Shown here in pieces: positions 25,261 through 33,130 of a DNA stretch of 64,000 nt. Origin of the DNA: 3-1-20CM-4-69-9 sp963833655 (GTDB lineage: Bacteria; Actinomycetota; Thermoleophilia; Gaiellales; Gaiellaceae). Within the stretch, counting starts at the first letter, position 1; every line of letters starts with the position of its first letter. Under the pieces are notes generated by a model, which did no database searches, was not told where the DNA came from, and was given only the letters and a program-made list of their open reading frames with translations. The position numbers and the translations under genes were made by a program. The stretch lies in assembly GCA_963833655.1 (NCBI GenBank), contig CAWHYL010000004.1, positions 186,001 through 250,000 on the forward strand. Direction: 5' to 3'.

Positions 25261-25922
25261 TCGCCGCCGTCCCGGCGTCTGCACCTGGGCACGGCGAGCT
25301 GCTCGGGCGCTCGGCGCAGGGCCGGCCGATCGTCGCGTACGAGGTCGGCGATCCGGCCGGCGTGCCCGTCCTCGTCGTCGGCTGCATCCACGGTGACGAG
25401 CCCGCGGGGATTGCCGTGGCGCGGTATCTCCTTAGCAACCCGCCCGCCGGGCTCGACCTCTGGATCGTGCCGGTGCTGAATCCGGACGGCCGCGCCCATG
25501 GCACGCGGGGGAACGCGCACGGCGTCGACCTGAACCGCAATTTTCCATATCGCTGGCGCCGCCTGAGCGGTGTCTACTACTCGGGCCGGCGCCCGCTCTC
25601 CGAAGTGGAGGCGCGGATCGCGCGTGCGCTGATCCTGCGGGTGCATCCCGCCCTCTCCGTGTGGTTCCACCAGCACCTCGATCTCGTCTGGGCTTCCGGT
25701 GGCAACCTGCGCGTCGAGCACCGCTTCGCGCAGGTGTCCGGGCTCCCGTACCACCGGCTGCCGCCGCTCGCGGGGAGCGCCATCGACTGGCAGAACCACG
25801 CGCTCCCGGGAACGACCGCGTTCGCCGCAGAGCTTCCGGCGGGCCCGGCCGCGCGGGCCGCCGTCGTGCGTTATGCGCGTGCGGTCGCCGCAGCGGCGAG
25901 CGTCACGCGAAGAACGCCTTAG
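25155..25922 (+). CDS. M14-family zinc peptidase
   Basis: A small zinc carboxypeptidase or murein-peptide amidase. The site is complete: GCIHGDEPAG (zinc His and Glu), DLNRNFP (substrate Arg), WFHQHLDL (third zinc His) and FAAELPAG (catalytic Glu). The start is uncertain. GTG 25155 gives 255 residues with a plausible signal (RRRAAALATALIAAVPASA) but overlaps the MauF-like gene by 106 bp; CTG 25257 would use a CTGA overlap but cut the signal. The C-terminus overlaps pfkA tail-to-tail by 20 bp. It may process a product of the Mau-like cluster or cell wall peptides. Confidence 0.82.
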   Translation: MAAVDDGTVGHAGVRHAAPPDRGGRRRAAALATALIAAVPASAPGHGELLGRSAQGRPIVAYEVGDPAGVPVLVVGCIHGDEPAGIAVARYLLSNPPAGLDLWIVPVLNPDGRAHGTRGNAHGVDLNRNFPYRWRRLSGVYYSGRRPLSEVEARIARALILRVHPALSVWFHQHLDLVWASGGNLRVEHRFAQVSGLPYHRLPPLAGSAIDWQNHALPGTTAFAAELPAGPAARAAVVRYARAVAAAASVTRRTP

Positions 25923-26928
25923 CGACGGCGAACCACTCTTCCGGCACCGTCTTCAGCTCGGCCGTCGCGTCCTTGAGCGGCACGTCGACGATGCGGTCGC
26001 CGTCGAGTGCCGCCATCCGCCCGAACTTGTGCTGCTCGACGAGGTCGGCGGCCTTCAGCCCGTAGCGCGTGGCCAGCACGCGGTCCCGCGCCGTCGGCGT
26101 GCCGCCGCGCTGCACGTGCCCGAGAACCGTGACGCGCGACTCGTAGCCGGTGCGTTGCTCGATCTCGTGCGCGACGGCCGCCCCGACACCGCGCTCGCTC
26201 AGGCGGACGTGCCCGAACTCGTCGACGTCGCTCGCGTCTGCCGCGCCCTCGAGCTCGTAGCCCTCCGAGACGACGACGATCGAGAAGTCCTTGCCGCGCT
26301 CGTGGCGCCGGCGGATGTCGTCGCACGCCTCTTCGATCGAAATCGGGTGTTCCGGAATGAGGATCACATCTGCGCCCCCAGCGATGCCGCTCATGACGGC
26401 GATCCAGCCGGTGTGCCGTCCCATCACCTCGACGACCATGACGCGGTTGTGCGACTCGGCCGTCGTGTGCAGGCGGTCGATCGCCTCGGTCGCGATCGAG
26501 ACGGCTGTGTCGAAGCCGAAGGTGTAGTCGGTCGCGGAGAGGTCGTTGTCGATCGTCTTCGGGACACCGACGACCGGGAAGTCGTGCTCCTCGTAGAGCC
26601 GCGCCGCGACGCCGAGCGTGTCCTCGCCGCCGATCGCGACGAGCGCGTCGAGATCAGCGGCGCGGAAGTTGTCCAGGACGTTGCCGACGCCGCCTTCGAG
26701 CTTGAACGGGTTCGTGCGCGTCGTGCCGATGATCGTCCCGCCGCGCGGCAGCAGCCCGGAGATCTCCCGTGGGCCGAGCGGCTCGAACAGCCCTTCGACG
26801 AGCCCTTTCCAGCCCTCGCGGACACCCACGACGTCGCCGCCGCGCGTCATCACGCGACGCCCGGCGGCACGGATGACGGCGTTCAGGCCGGGGCAGTCGC
26901 CGCCGCCCGTGAGGATGCCGATGCGCAT
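25903..26928 (-). CDS. pfkA: 6-phosphofructokinase, probably PPi-dependent
   Basis: This 341-residue enzyme phosphorylates fructose-6-phosphate. The phosphoryl-donor site reads AIGGEDTLG with Asp103 where ATP enzymes have Gly, and VPKTIDNDL with Lys124 where ATP enzymes have Gly. Both residues mark pyrophosphate users, as in the Amycolatopsis enzyme and the mixed-substrate group III. LTGGGDCPGLNAVIR and MGRHTGWIA complete the sites. The ATG lies 6 nt after TAGCAT, so the mRNA may be leaderless. It is convergent with the M14 gene. Confidence 0.9.
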   Translation of the reverse strand: MRIGILTGGGDCPGLNAVIRAAGRRVMTRGGDVVGVREGWKGLVEGLFEPLGPREISGLLPRGGTIIGTTRTNPFKLEGGVGNVLDNFRAADLDALVAIGGEDTLGVAARLYEEHDFPVVGVPKTIDNDLSATDYTFGFDTAVSIATEAIDRLHTTAESHNRVMVVEVMGRHTGWIAVMSGIAGGADVILIPEHPISIEEACDDIRRRHERGKDFSIVVVSEGYELEGAADASDVDEFGHVRLSERGVGAAVAHEIEQRTGYESRVTVLGHVQRGGTPTARDRVLATRYGLKAADLVEQHKFGRMAALDGDRIVDVPLKDATAELKTVPEEWFAVAKAFFA

Positions 26929-26934
26929 GGTGCG

Positions 26935-26940
26935 ATGCTA
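26935..26940 (-). promoter_or_regulatory. Probable -10 box for pfkA
   Basis: On the minus strand TAGCAT ends 6 nt before the pfkA ATG and overlaps the TAG stop of the TfoX-like gene. Confidence 0.4.
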
Positions 26941-27273
26941 CGGCTTCGGCGGAAGCGAGCGCGCGAAGCCGACGCCACGCTCGACCCACGCGGCGAGCTG
27001 CTTCGTCGTTCGCACGGCGTCCGCGTCGACACGGAGCCAGCCTGCCATCGACCGGCCGCCCATCTCCATCAGCGCGACCCCAGGTTTCTTCGTCAGGGCC
27101 TCCGACTCGTCAGGATCGACGCGAACCAGCAGTCCGCCCTGCCCGCTCGCGGAGACCGACATGTTCCCGTCGATCAGGAACGCCAGCCCGCCGAACATCT
27201 TCTTCTCGCTCACGCCGCGCTGCCCGGAAACGAGCTCTCGGATGCGTCCGGCCAGCTCCTCGTCGTAGGCCAC
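26938..27273 (-). CDS. TfoX N-terminal domain protein
   Basis: A 111-residue protein with the TfoX/Sxy N-terminal domain: EKKMFGGLAFLIDGNMSVSA, then LLVRVDPDE. In proteobacteria TfoX controls competence, but stand-alone domains such as this are widespread and mostly uncharacterised. The GTG start gives a full domain. It lies upstream of pfkA on the same strand with a 9-bp gap. Confidence 0.85.
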   Translation of the reverse strand: MAYDEELAGRIRELVSGQRGVSEKKMFGGLAFLIDGNMSVSASGQGGLLVRVDPDESEALTKKPGVALMEMGGRSMAGWLRVDADAVRTTKQLAAWVERGVGFARSLPPKP

Positions 27274-27295
27274 CGCGGAACCATTGCAAACGGCT

Positions 27296-27342
27296 GGGGT
27301 CAGACCCCCTTAGCGGTCAGACCCGCTCGAGGCCAGACCCCC
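27296..27342. repeat. Tandem GG(T/C)CAGACCC repeats
   Basis: Three near-direct copies of a 16-17 bp unit follow one another: GGTCAGACCCCCTTAGC, GGTCAGACCCGCTCGA and GGCCAGACCCCCTCAA. The first copy also forms GGGGT-CAG-ACCCC. The word is shared with hairpins at 14053, 33102 and 60181. Confidence 0.65.
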
Positions 27343-27353
27343 TCAAGGCCGGA

Positions 27354-27477
27354 GCGGAAGCGGAGCTTCCGCGGAGGCGAGCTGATGCGGCGCGAGCACG
27401 CGAAGCCTCCTCGTGTCGCACGGAACGGAACAAACTCCCCACCACCCTCAGAGCGCGCGGGCTCCGCCCGCGCTTTT
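27354..27477. other. Gene-free stretch with GC-rich hairpins
   Basis: No gene is credible here. Two perfect 8-bp hairpins stand out: GCGGAAGC-GGA-GCTTCCGC (27354-27372) and GCGCGGGC-TCC-GCCCGCGC followed by TTTT (27455-27477), the latter terminator-like on the plus strand although no plus-strand gene precedes it. Between them the sequence shows nothing I recognise. Confidence 0.5.
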
Positions 27478-27501
27478 CAGCGCGAAGCGCCGCTTCCATT
27501 T

Positions 27502-27529
27502 CCGAGCGAAGGCGTCGGCCTTCGCTCGG
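27502..27529. terminator. Hairpin just downstream of tRNA-Leu
   Basis: CCGAGCGAAGGC-GTCG-GCCTTCGCTCGG is a perfect 12-bp stem starting 6 nt past the tRNA 3' end (minus-strand direction). It lacks a U tract, so it may help 3' processing or pausing rather than act as an intrinsic terminator. Confidence 0.45.
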
Positions 27530-27535
27530 GCCCAA

Positions 27536-27619
27536 TGCCGAAGGTGGGACTCGAACCCACACGCCCGTGAAGGCACCGGATTTTGAGTCCGGCGCGTCTA
27601 CCAGTTCCGCCACTTCGGC
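27536..27619 (-). tRNA. tRNA-Leu (anticodon CAA)
   Basis: The minus strand folds as an 84-nt class II tRNA: acceptor arms GCCGAAG and CTTCGGC, D arm with GGCGGAACTGGTAGAC, anticodon loop CTCAAAA (CAA, reads UUG), a long variable arm, and the T arm GTGGGTTCGAGTCCCAC. The discriminator is A and CCA is not encoded. Confidence 0.95.
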
Positions 27620-27746
27620 GCGCGCTCACTTTAGCCGCGGTTGGGATTTGCATTAATCGGTGGAATGCCCCGATACTTGCGCCCTCGCGGCGCGGACCCG
27701 ACCCTCCCGTGCGGCGTGGCCCGGTATGCCCGATCGAGGAGGAAGA

Positions 27747-29066
27747 GTGACGAGAAAGCCATTGCTGACAGCGCTGATCGGCCTCACCGCCGTGCTTGCG
27801 CTCGTCGCCGCAGGCTGTGGCGGTGGAGGCAGCAGCAGCAGCTCCGGGAACGCGACAGCCCTGCCGGCGTCCTCGTGTTCCGACATCTACTACCAGGGCT
27901 CTGGCAAGCCCGACTACATCATCGCCTCCGACCTGCCGCTCCAGGGCTCAGGCCGCGCCCAGACGGTGCAGATGACGGAAGCGATCAAGTTCATCCTCAA
28001 GCAGCACAACTTCAAGGCCGGCAAGTACAACATCGGTTACCAGTCGTGCGACGACGCGACGGCGCAGGAAGGCGCGTGGGCGTCCGAGAAGTGCTCGGCG
28101 AACGCGCAGGCGTATGCGCAGAACAAGAGCGTCATCGGTGTCGTCGGGACGTTCAACTCGGGTTGCGCCGAAATCGTCATCCCGGTGCTCAACCGCGCAC
28201 CGGACGGGCCGGTCGGCATGATCAGCCCGGCCAACACGTACGTCGGCCTGACGCACAGCGGTCCCGGAACGGCGGCCGGTGAGCCCCAGAAGTACTACCC
28301 GAGCGGCAAGCGGAACTACATCCGCATCGTGGCGGCCGACGACTACCAGGGCGCGGCCGACGCTCTGAACACCCAGCAGCTGGGACTGAAGAACATCTAC
28401 ATCCTCAATGACAAGCAGGCCTACGGCCTCGGCGTCGCGACGGACTACAAGAACGCGCTGACGAAGCTCGGGATCAAGGTCGCCGGCTTCTCGGCGTGGA
28501 ACTCGAAGGCGTCGTCGTACACGGGGCTCGCGACGCAGATCAAGCAGACCGGCGCTGATGCGGTGTTCGTCGGCGGCCTCATCTGCGAGAACGGCGGGAA
28601 GCTGGTCAAGGACCTGAACTCCGTCCTCGGCAGCAAGGTCACGCTGATGGGGCCGGACGGATTCACGCCGATCTCGGCGGTCGTGAGCGGGGCTGGGAAC
28701 GCCTCCGAGGGGATGTACATCAGCGTCGCCGGCGAGCCGAACGAGAAGCTCGGCCCGACCGGGCAGAAGTTCGTCAAGGACTTCGGCGCGACGCAGTCCG
28801 GCGGCAACGTCGATCCGTACTCCTCCTACGCGGCGCAGTCGGCCGTGGTGCTGCTGACGGCGATCGAGAAGAGCGACGGGACGCGGGCCGACGTGGCGGC
28901 GAAGCTGCTCGACACGAAGGTGACGGACGGCATCCTCGGCTCGTTCCAGATCAACTCGAACGGCGACACGAACTCGAACCCGGTCACGATCTACCAGATC
29001 AAGAACGGCAAGCAGACGACGTACAAGACGATCACGCCGCCGGCTGACTTGGTGAAGTCGTCCTGA
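27747..29066 (+). CDS. livK: Branched-chain amino acid ABC transporter, substrate-binding lipoprotein
   Basis: A periplasmic-binding-type lipoprotein of 439 residues for leucine, isoleucine and valine or related substrates. The lipoprotein signal ends in VAAGC (Cys 24), then a glycine/serine linker. The fold type I features follow: VIGVVGTFNSGCAEIVIPVLN, then YIRIVAADDYQGAA, then GADAVFVGGLICENG. GTG 27747 follows a strong AGGAGGA Shine-Dalgarno; longer in-frame starts add sequence before the signal and are rejected. It heads a complete liv operon and is followed by a strong intercistronic hairpin. Confidence 0.9.
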   Translation: MTRKPLLTALIGLTAVLALVAAGCGGGGSSSSSGNATALPASSCSDIYYQGSGKPDYIIASDLPLQGSGRAQTVQMTEAIKFILKQHNFKAGKYNIGYQSCDDATAQEGAWASEKCSANAQAYAQNKSVIGVVGTFNSGCAEIVIPVLNRAPDGPVGMISPANTYVGLTHSGPGTAAGEPQKYYPSGKRNYIRIVAADDYQGAADALNTQQLGLKNIYILNDKQAYGLGVATDYKNALTKLGIKVAGFSAWNSKASSYTGLATQIKQTGADAVFVGGLICENGGKLVKDLNSVLGSKVTLMGPDGFTPISAVVSGAGNASEGMYISVAGEPNEKLGPTGQKFVKDFGATQSGGNVDPYSSYAAQSAVVLLTAIEKSDGTRADVAAKLLDTKVTDGILGSFQINSNGDTNSNPVTIYQIKNGKQTTYKTITPPADLVKSS

Positions 29067-29074
29067 CAACAGAA

Positions 29075-29106
29075 GGCGGAGGGGGAGGGGAACCTCCTCC
29101 TCCGCC
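29075..29106 (+). terminator. Intercistronic hairpin between livK and livH
   Basis: GGCGGAGGGGGAGG and CCTCCTCCTCCGCC pair over 14 bp with one G-T wobble and a GGAA (GNRA) tetraloop. There is no U tract. Position and shape fit an mRNA-stabilising or attenuating stem that lets the binding protein outnumber the permease. Confidence 0.7.
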
Positions 29107-29114
29107 CGCTTCCT

Positions 29115-30176
29115 GTGGCCACCGTCGCGAGCACCCAGCAGAGCTCCTGGATCGGCCGGGTCAGGGCCGCCGGCCTCGGGCCTGCCATCGCGACGACGCT
29201 CGTCGTTCTCCTGCTGCTGTGGCTGAGCGTCAACCTCGCCAAGACGCCGTCTGACTTCGCGAGCGTCGCGCTCGAGGGCCTCACGCTCGGCCTCGTCTAC
29301 GGCCTGATCGCGCTCGGCTATTCACTGGTTTACGGGATCCTCGAGCTGATCAACTTCGCGCACGGGGACGTCTTCATGCTCGGGAGCTGGGTCTCGTTCT
29401 CATTCGCGGCGAACCGCCTCGGGCTCGGCGCCGACAGCTCCGGCCTCGCGGTCATCGGCGGGCTGCTCCTGACGTTGCTCGTTGCAATGGCGTTCTGCGG
29501 GATTCTCAACGTGACGATCGAGCGGCTCGCGTACCGGCCGCTACGGAACGCGCCGCGGCTGGCGCCGCTGATCACGGCGATCGGAATGTCGTTCATCCTC
29601 CAGAACGTCGGCCTCTACCTGCTGGGGCCGGCTCCCGTCTCGGTTCCGAACATCCTGCCGACCGGGGCCGTGTTCACGATCGGCGGCAACGAGTACCGCT
29701 GGTCGAGCCTGATCGTCGCGATGACGACGATCCCGATCCTCTTCCTGCTGATCTGGCTCGTGCAGCGCACACGGCAGGGGAAGGCAATGCGCGCCACGGC
29801 GCAGGACCAGGAGGCCGCAGCGATGATGGGGATCAACGTCAACCGCACGATCTCCTTCACGTTCCTGATCGCCGGGACGCTGGCCGGCGTCGCGGGCCTG
29901 CTGTACGCGCTCTACTCGACGAACATCCGCTACGACCAAGGCTTCCAGCTCGGCCTGATCGCGTTCACGGCGGCCGTGCTCGGCGGCATCGGGAACCTGC
30001 CGGGCGCCGTCCTCGGCGCGATCCTCATCGGGCTGATCCAGCAGTTCAACGAGGGCCTGTCGTGGCACGCGCCGAGCTCCCAGTGGACGCAGTCGATCGT
30101 GTTCGCGATCCTCATCCTCATCCTTGTGTTCAGGCCCGAGGGTCTGCTCGGCGAAAGGACGCCCGAAGGTGGCTGA
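29115..30176 (+). CDS. livH: Branched-chain amino acid ABC transporter permease LivH
   Basis: An integral membrane permease of 353 residues with about eight helices. Family signatures are LTLGLVYGLIALGYSLVYGI, INFAHGDVFMLG and TAAVLGGIGNLPGAVLGAIL. The N-terminal 40 residues are a soluble extension before the first helix. The GTG is placed after the hairpin; the gene overlaps livM by 8 bp. Confidence 0.93.
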   Translation: MATVASTQQSSWIGRVRAAGLGPAIATTLVVLLLLWLSVNLAKTPSDFASVALEGLTLGLVYGLIALGYSLVYGILELINFAHGDVFMLGSWVSFSFAANRLGLGADSSGLAVIGGLLLTLLVAMAFCGILNVTIERLAYRPLRNAPRLAPLITAIGMSFILQNVGLYLLGPAPVSVPNILPTGAVFTIGGNEYRWSSLIVAMTTIPILFLLIWLVQRTRQGKAMRATAQDQEAAAMMGINVNRTISFTFLIAGTLAGVAGLLYALYSTNIRYDQGFQLGLIAFTAAVLGGIGNLPGAVLGAILIGLIQQFNEGLSWHAPSSQWTQSIVFAILILILVFRPEGLLGERTPEGG

Positions 30177-31548
30177 GCAGCTCCCGGACTATCGCCCTCC
30201 CTGGTACCACCGCTGGGCGGGGCTGGCTGGCGAGCCGCGCCGGCGGTGGCAGGCGATGGACGACAGGCAGCGGGGCCAGGCGAATCTCGTCCTGAAGGTG
30301 CTCCTCGTGATCGTGGTCGCGGCCATCTCCTGGCCGCTCGCGTTGCTCGTTCTCGCGCTCTTCGGCGCCAACTGGGCCGACCGGTACATCCCCGAGAAGT
30401 ACGCGTGGGCGCGTCGCGCGCTGATCCCGGCGCTCATCGCGATCGTCGCGATCACGTATCCGTTCTACAACGGCAGCCTCCACGACATGCGCCTCTTCGG
30501 TGCGTACCCCGACGTAAACACCGCCGTGATCATGGGCGTGTACGTGATCATGGCGATCGGCCTGAACATCGTGGTCGGGTACGCCGGGTTGCTCGACCTG
30601 GGCTACGTCGCCTTCTACGCGATGGGCGCGTACACCTGCGCGTGGTTCGCGTCGGTGCAGTTCGCGCATCGCAACGTGCACTTCGGCGCGACCGGTGTCT
30701 CCTCGACCACGCCGGGATTCCACATCAACATCTGGCTGCTACTGCTGATCGCCGGGATCGTGACCGCTTTCATCGGCATCGCCATCGGCCTGCCGACGCT
30801 ACGCCTACGCGGCGACTATCTGGCGATCGTGACGCTCGGGTTCGGCGAGATCCTGCCGCAGGTCGCCAACAACGGCGACAGCCTGGGCGGCTTCAACCTC
30901 ACGAACGGTCCGAACGGCATCACGCCGATCGACGCGCCCGGGCTCTTCGGCACGAGCTTCCAGACAGGCTCGGGAACGTTCTTCACCGGGCCGCGCCTCT
31001 ACTTCTGGCTCGTCCTGGTGCTCGTGGCGATCACCGTCTTCTGCAGCCTGCGGCTGCGCGACTCGCGGCTCGGGCGGGCCTGGATCGCGATCCGCGAGGA
31101 CGAGACTGCCGCCGCCGCGATGGGCGTGCCGCTGATGCGCACGAAGACCTGGGCATACGCGACGGGCGCGTTCTTCGGCGGCGTCGCAGGCGCGTACTTC
31201 GCGTCGTTCAAGAGCTCGACGTTCCCCAACGACTTCAGTTTCAACATCTCGGCGTTCATCCTCTCGATGGTCATCCTCGGCGGGATGGGCAACGTCTGGG
31301 GTGTGATGTTCGGCGCGGCGTTCCTCGCCTACCTGAACCAGGAGGGCCTCGCGAACATCGGTCACTCGTTGAACCAGACGTTCGGCACCCACCTCGACGT
31401 GCCGCTCTACCAGTTCGGGATCTACGGTGCGATCATCGTGCTCGTCATGCTGATCCGGCCGGAGGGACTGATCCCAAGTGCGAGACGGCGCGCCGAGTTC
31501 CACGAAGGCGTGCACGACACGCCGCTCTACGACCTCGAGCATGAGTAG
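30169..31548 (+). CDS. livM: Branched-chain amino acid ABC transporter permease LivM
   Basis: The second permease subunit, 459 residues. About 100 N-terminal residues with extra helices precede the core (MGVYVIMAIGLNIVVGYAGLLDLGYVAFYAMGAY). The EAA-like cytoplasmic loop is GRAWIAIREDETAAAAMGV, and the C-terminus has ILGGMGNVWGVMFGAAFL. GTG 30169 overlaps livH by 8 bp and gives a sensible cytoplasmic N-terminus. It overlaps livG by 8 bp. Confidence 0.93.
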   Translation: MAEQLPDYRPPWYHRWAGLAGEPRRRWQAMDDRQRGQANLVLKVLLVIVVAAISWPLALLVLALFGANWADRYIPEKYAWARRALIPALIAIVAITYPFYNGSLHDMRLFGAYPDVNTAVIMGVYVIMAIGLNIVVGYAGLLDLGYVAFYAMGAYTCAWFASVQFAHRNVHFGATGVSSTTPGFHINIWLLLLIAGIVTAFIGIAIGLPTLRLRGDYLAIVTLGFGEILPQVANNGDSLGGFNLTNGPNGITPIDAPGLFGTSFQTGSGTFFTGPRLYFWLVLVLVAITVFCSLRLRDSRLGRAWIAIREDETAAAAMGVPLMRTKTWAYATGAFFGGVAGAYFASFKSSTFPNDFSFNISAFILSMVILGGMGNVWGVMFGAAFLAYLNQEGLANIGHSLNQTFGTHLDVPLYQFGIYGAIIVLVMLIRPEGLIPSARRRAEFHEGVHDTPLYDLEHE

Positions 31549-32332
31549 CCGCAACGGGAATCTCGTCGTCGCCGAGCACCTGCGCAAGGAGTTCGGGGGC
31601 CTCGTCGCGACGGACGACGTCGACTTCACGATTCCGCGCGGCACGGTCGTCTCGCTGATCGGCCCGAACGGCGCCGGCAAGACGACGTTCTTCAACATGC
31701 TCACGGGCGTCTACAAGCCGACCGCCGGGCGGATCGTCTTGGACGGCGAGGACGTCACGGGCATGCCGCCGCACTCCATCACGGAGCGCGGCATCGGGCG
31801 CACGTTCCAGAACATCCGGCTCTTCCAGAACATGACCGCGCTCGAGAACGTCCTCGTGGGCATGCACTCGCGCCTGAGAGGCGGGATCCTCCGCTCGATC
31901 CTGCGAACGCCGAAGATCCGGCGGGAGGAGAAGGAGGCGCGCGAGCGTGGGCGTGAGCTGCTGCGCTACTGCGGTCTCCGCAACAAGGACGACGAGATCT
32001 CGCGCAACCTCTCCTACGGCGACCAGCGCCGGCTCGAGGTCGCGCGCGCGCTCGCGACGGAGCCGAAGCTGCTGCTGCTCGACGAGCCGACGGCGGGGAT
32101 GAACCCGCAGGAGACGTCGGAGTTCACCGCCTTCGTGCAGGAGCTGCGCACGAAGCGCGGCCTGACCGTCCTGATGATCGAGCACGACATGCGGGTCGTC
32201 ATGAACATCTCCGACCGGGTGACGGTTCTCGACTACGGCGCGAAGATCGCCGAGGGCTCGCCGGAGGACGTGCAGAAGGATCCGCGGGTGATCGAGGCCT
32301 ACCTCGGCAAGCAGGCGCTCGCGGGGCAGTAG
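31541..32332 (+). CDS. livG: Branched-chain amino acid ABC transporter ATPase LivG
   Basis: An ATP-binding subunit of 263 residues. Walker A is GPNGAGKTT, the signature is LSYGDQRRLE, Walker B is LLLLDEPTAGM, and the switch His is in MIEHDM. The C-terminal VIEAYLGKQ is typical of LivG. The ATG overlaps the livM stop by 8 bp, and livF follows after 5 nt. Confidence 0.95.
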   Translation: MSSRNGNLVVAEHLRKEFGGLVATDDVDFTIPRGTVVSLIGPNGAGKTTFFNMLTGVYKPTAGRIVLDGEDVTGMPPHSITERGIGRTFQNIRLFQNMTALENVLVGMHSRLRGGILRSILRTPKIRREEKEARERGRELLRYCGLRNKDDEISRNLSYGDQRRLEVARALATEPKLLLLDEPTAGMNPQETSEFTAFVQELRTKRGLTVLMIEHDMRVVMNISDRVTVLDYGAKIAEGSPEDVQKDPRVIEAYLGKQALAGQ

Positions 32333-32337
32333 GAGAC

Positions 32338-33072
32338 GTGAACGCCCAGGCGCAGACCGTCCTCGAGCTCGAAGACGTCCACACCTACTACGGGTCGATC
32401 CAGGCGCTGAAGGGCATCTCGCTGACCGTCGACCAGGGCGAGATCGTGACGCTGATCGGGGCGAACGGCGCGGGCAAGTCGACGACGCTGCGGTCGATCA
32501 ACGGCCTCAACAATCCGCGCCGCGGCCGGATCCGTTTCCAGGGCCGCGACATCACACACGCGTCGGCGCACGACGTCGTCGAACAAGGGATCGCGCAGTC
32601 GCCGGAGGGACGCCGGCTGTTCCCGCGCATGAGCGTGCTCGAGAACCTGGAGATGGGGACCTTCCAGCGCGCCGACCGCGCTGACCGCAAGGCGGTGCAG
32701 GGTGACCTCGACCGCGTCTACGAGCTGTTTCCGCGGCTCGCCGAGCGAAAGCAGCAGAAGGCGGGCACGCTGTCCGGCGGCGAGCAGCAGATGGTGGCGA
32801 TCGGGCGCGCGCTGATGGCGAGACCGAAGCTGCTGCTGCTCGACGAGCCGTCGATGGGGCTCGCGCCGATCTTCGTCGAGCGGATCTTCGAGATCATCCG
32901 CGAGATCAATTCCCAGGGGACGCCGATCTTGCTCGTCGAGCAGAACGCCCTGATGGCGCTCGACGTCGCGAATCGGGGGTACGTCTTGGAGACGGGGAAG
33001 ATCGCCCTCGCCGACCAGGCGCAGGCGCTGAAGCAGAACGAGCAGGTCCAGCGCACGTATCTCGGCGCGTAA
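32338..33072 (+). CDS. livF: Branched-chain amino acid ABC transporter ATPase LivF
   Basis: The second ATPase, 244 residues. Walker A is GANGAGKST, the signature is LSGGEQQM, Walker B is LLLLDEPSMGLAP, and QSPEGRRLFPRMSV is a LivF hallmark. It closes the livKHMGF operon. A GTG start follows livG closely. Downstream lies the tail of a convergent gene with a repeat element. Confidence 0.95.
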   Translation: MNAQAQTVLELEDVHTYYGSIQALKGISLTVDQGEIVTLIGANGAGKSTTLRSINGLNNPRRGRIRFQGRDITHASAHDVVEQGIAQSPEGRRLFPRMSVLENLEMGTFQRADRADRKAVQGDLDRVYELFPRLAERKQQKAGTLSGGEQQMVAIGRALMARPKLLLLDEPSMGLAPIFVERIFEIIREINSQGTPILLVEQNALMALDVANRGYVLETGKIALADQAQALKQNEQVQRTYLGA

Positions 33073-33101
33073 GCCGGCGGGCTCGACCCGGCAGAGTTTG
33101 A

Positions 33102-33130
33102 TCAGGCCCCGTCGGAGCCAGACCCCGTCA
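33102..33130. repeat. Degenerate GGTCTG-type repeat
   Basis: Two copies of a (T/C)CAG(G/A)CCCCGTC word lie 15 bp apart; on the minus strand they read GACGGGGTCTGG and GACGGGGCCTGA. They encode the last residues of the LarA-like protein. Confidence 0.5.

Noticed and set aside
27274..27535. CRISPR-like array
   Set aside because: Only three imperfect 16-17 bp units without spacers; no cas genes in the window.
27317..27613. Minus-strand frame beginning MAELVDAPDSKSG
   Set aside because: This is the well-known spurious translation of a tRNA-Leu gene; the tRNA is annotated instead.
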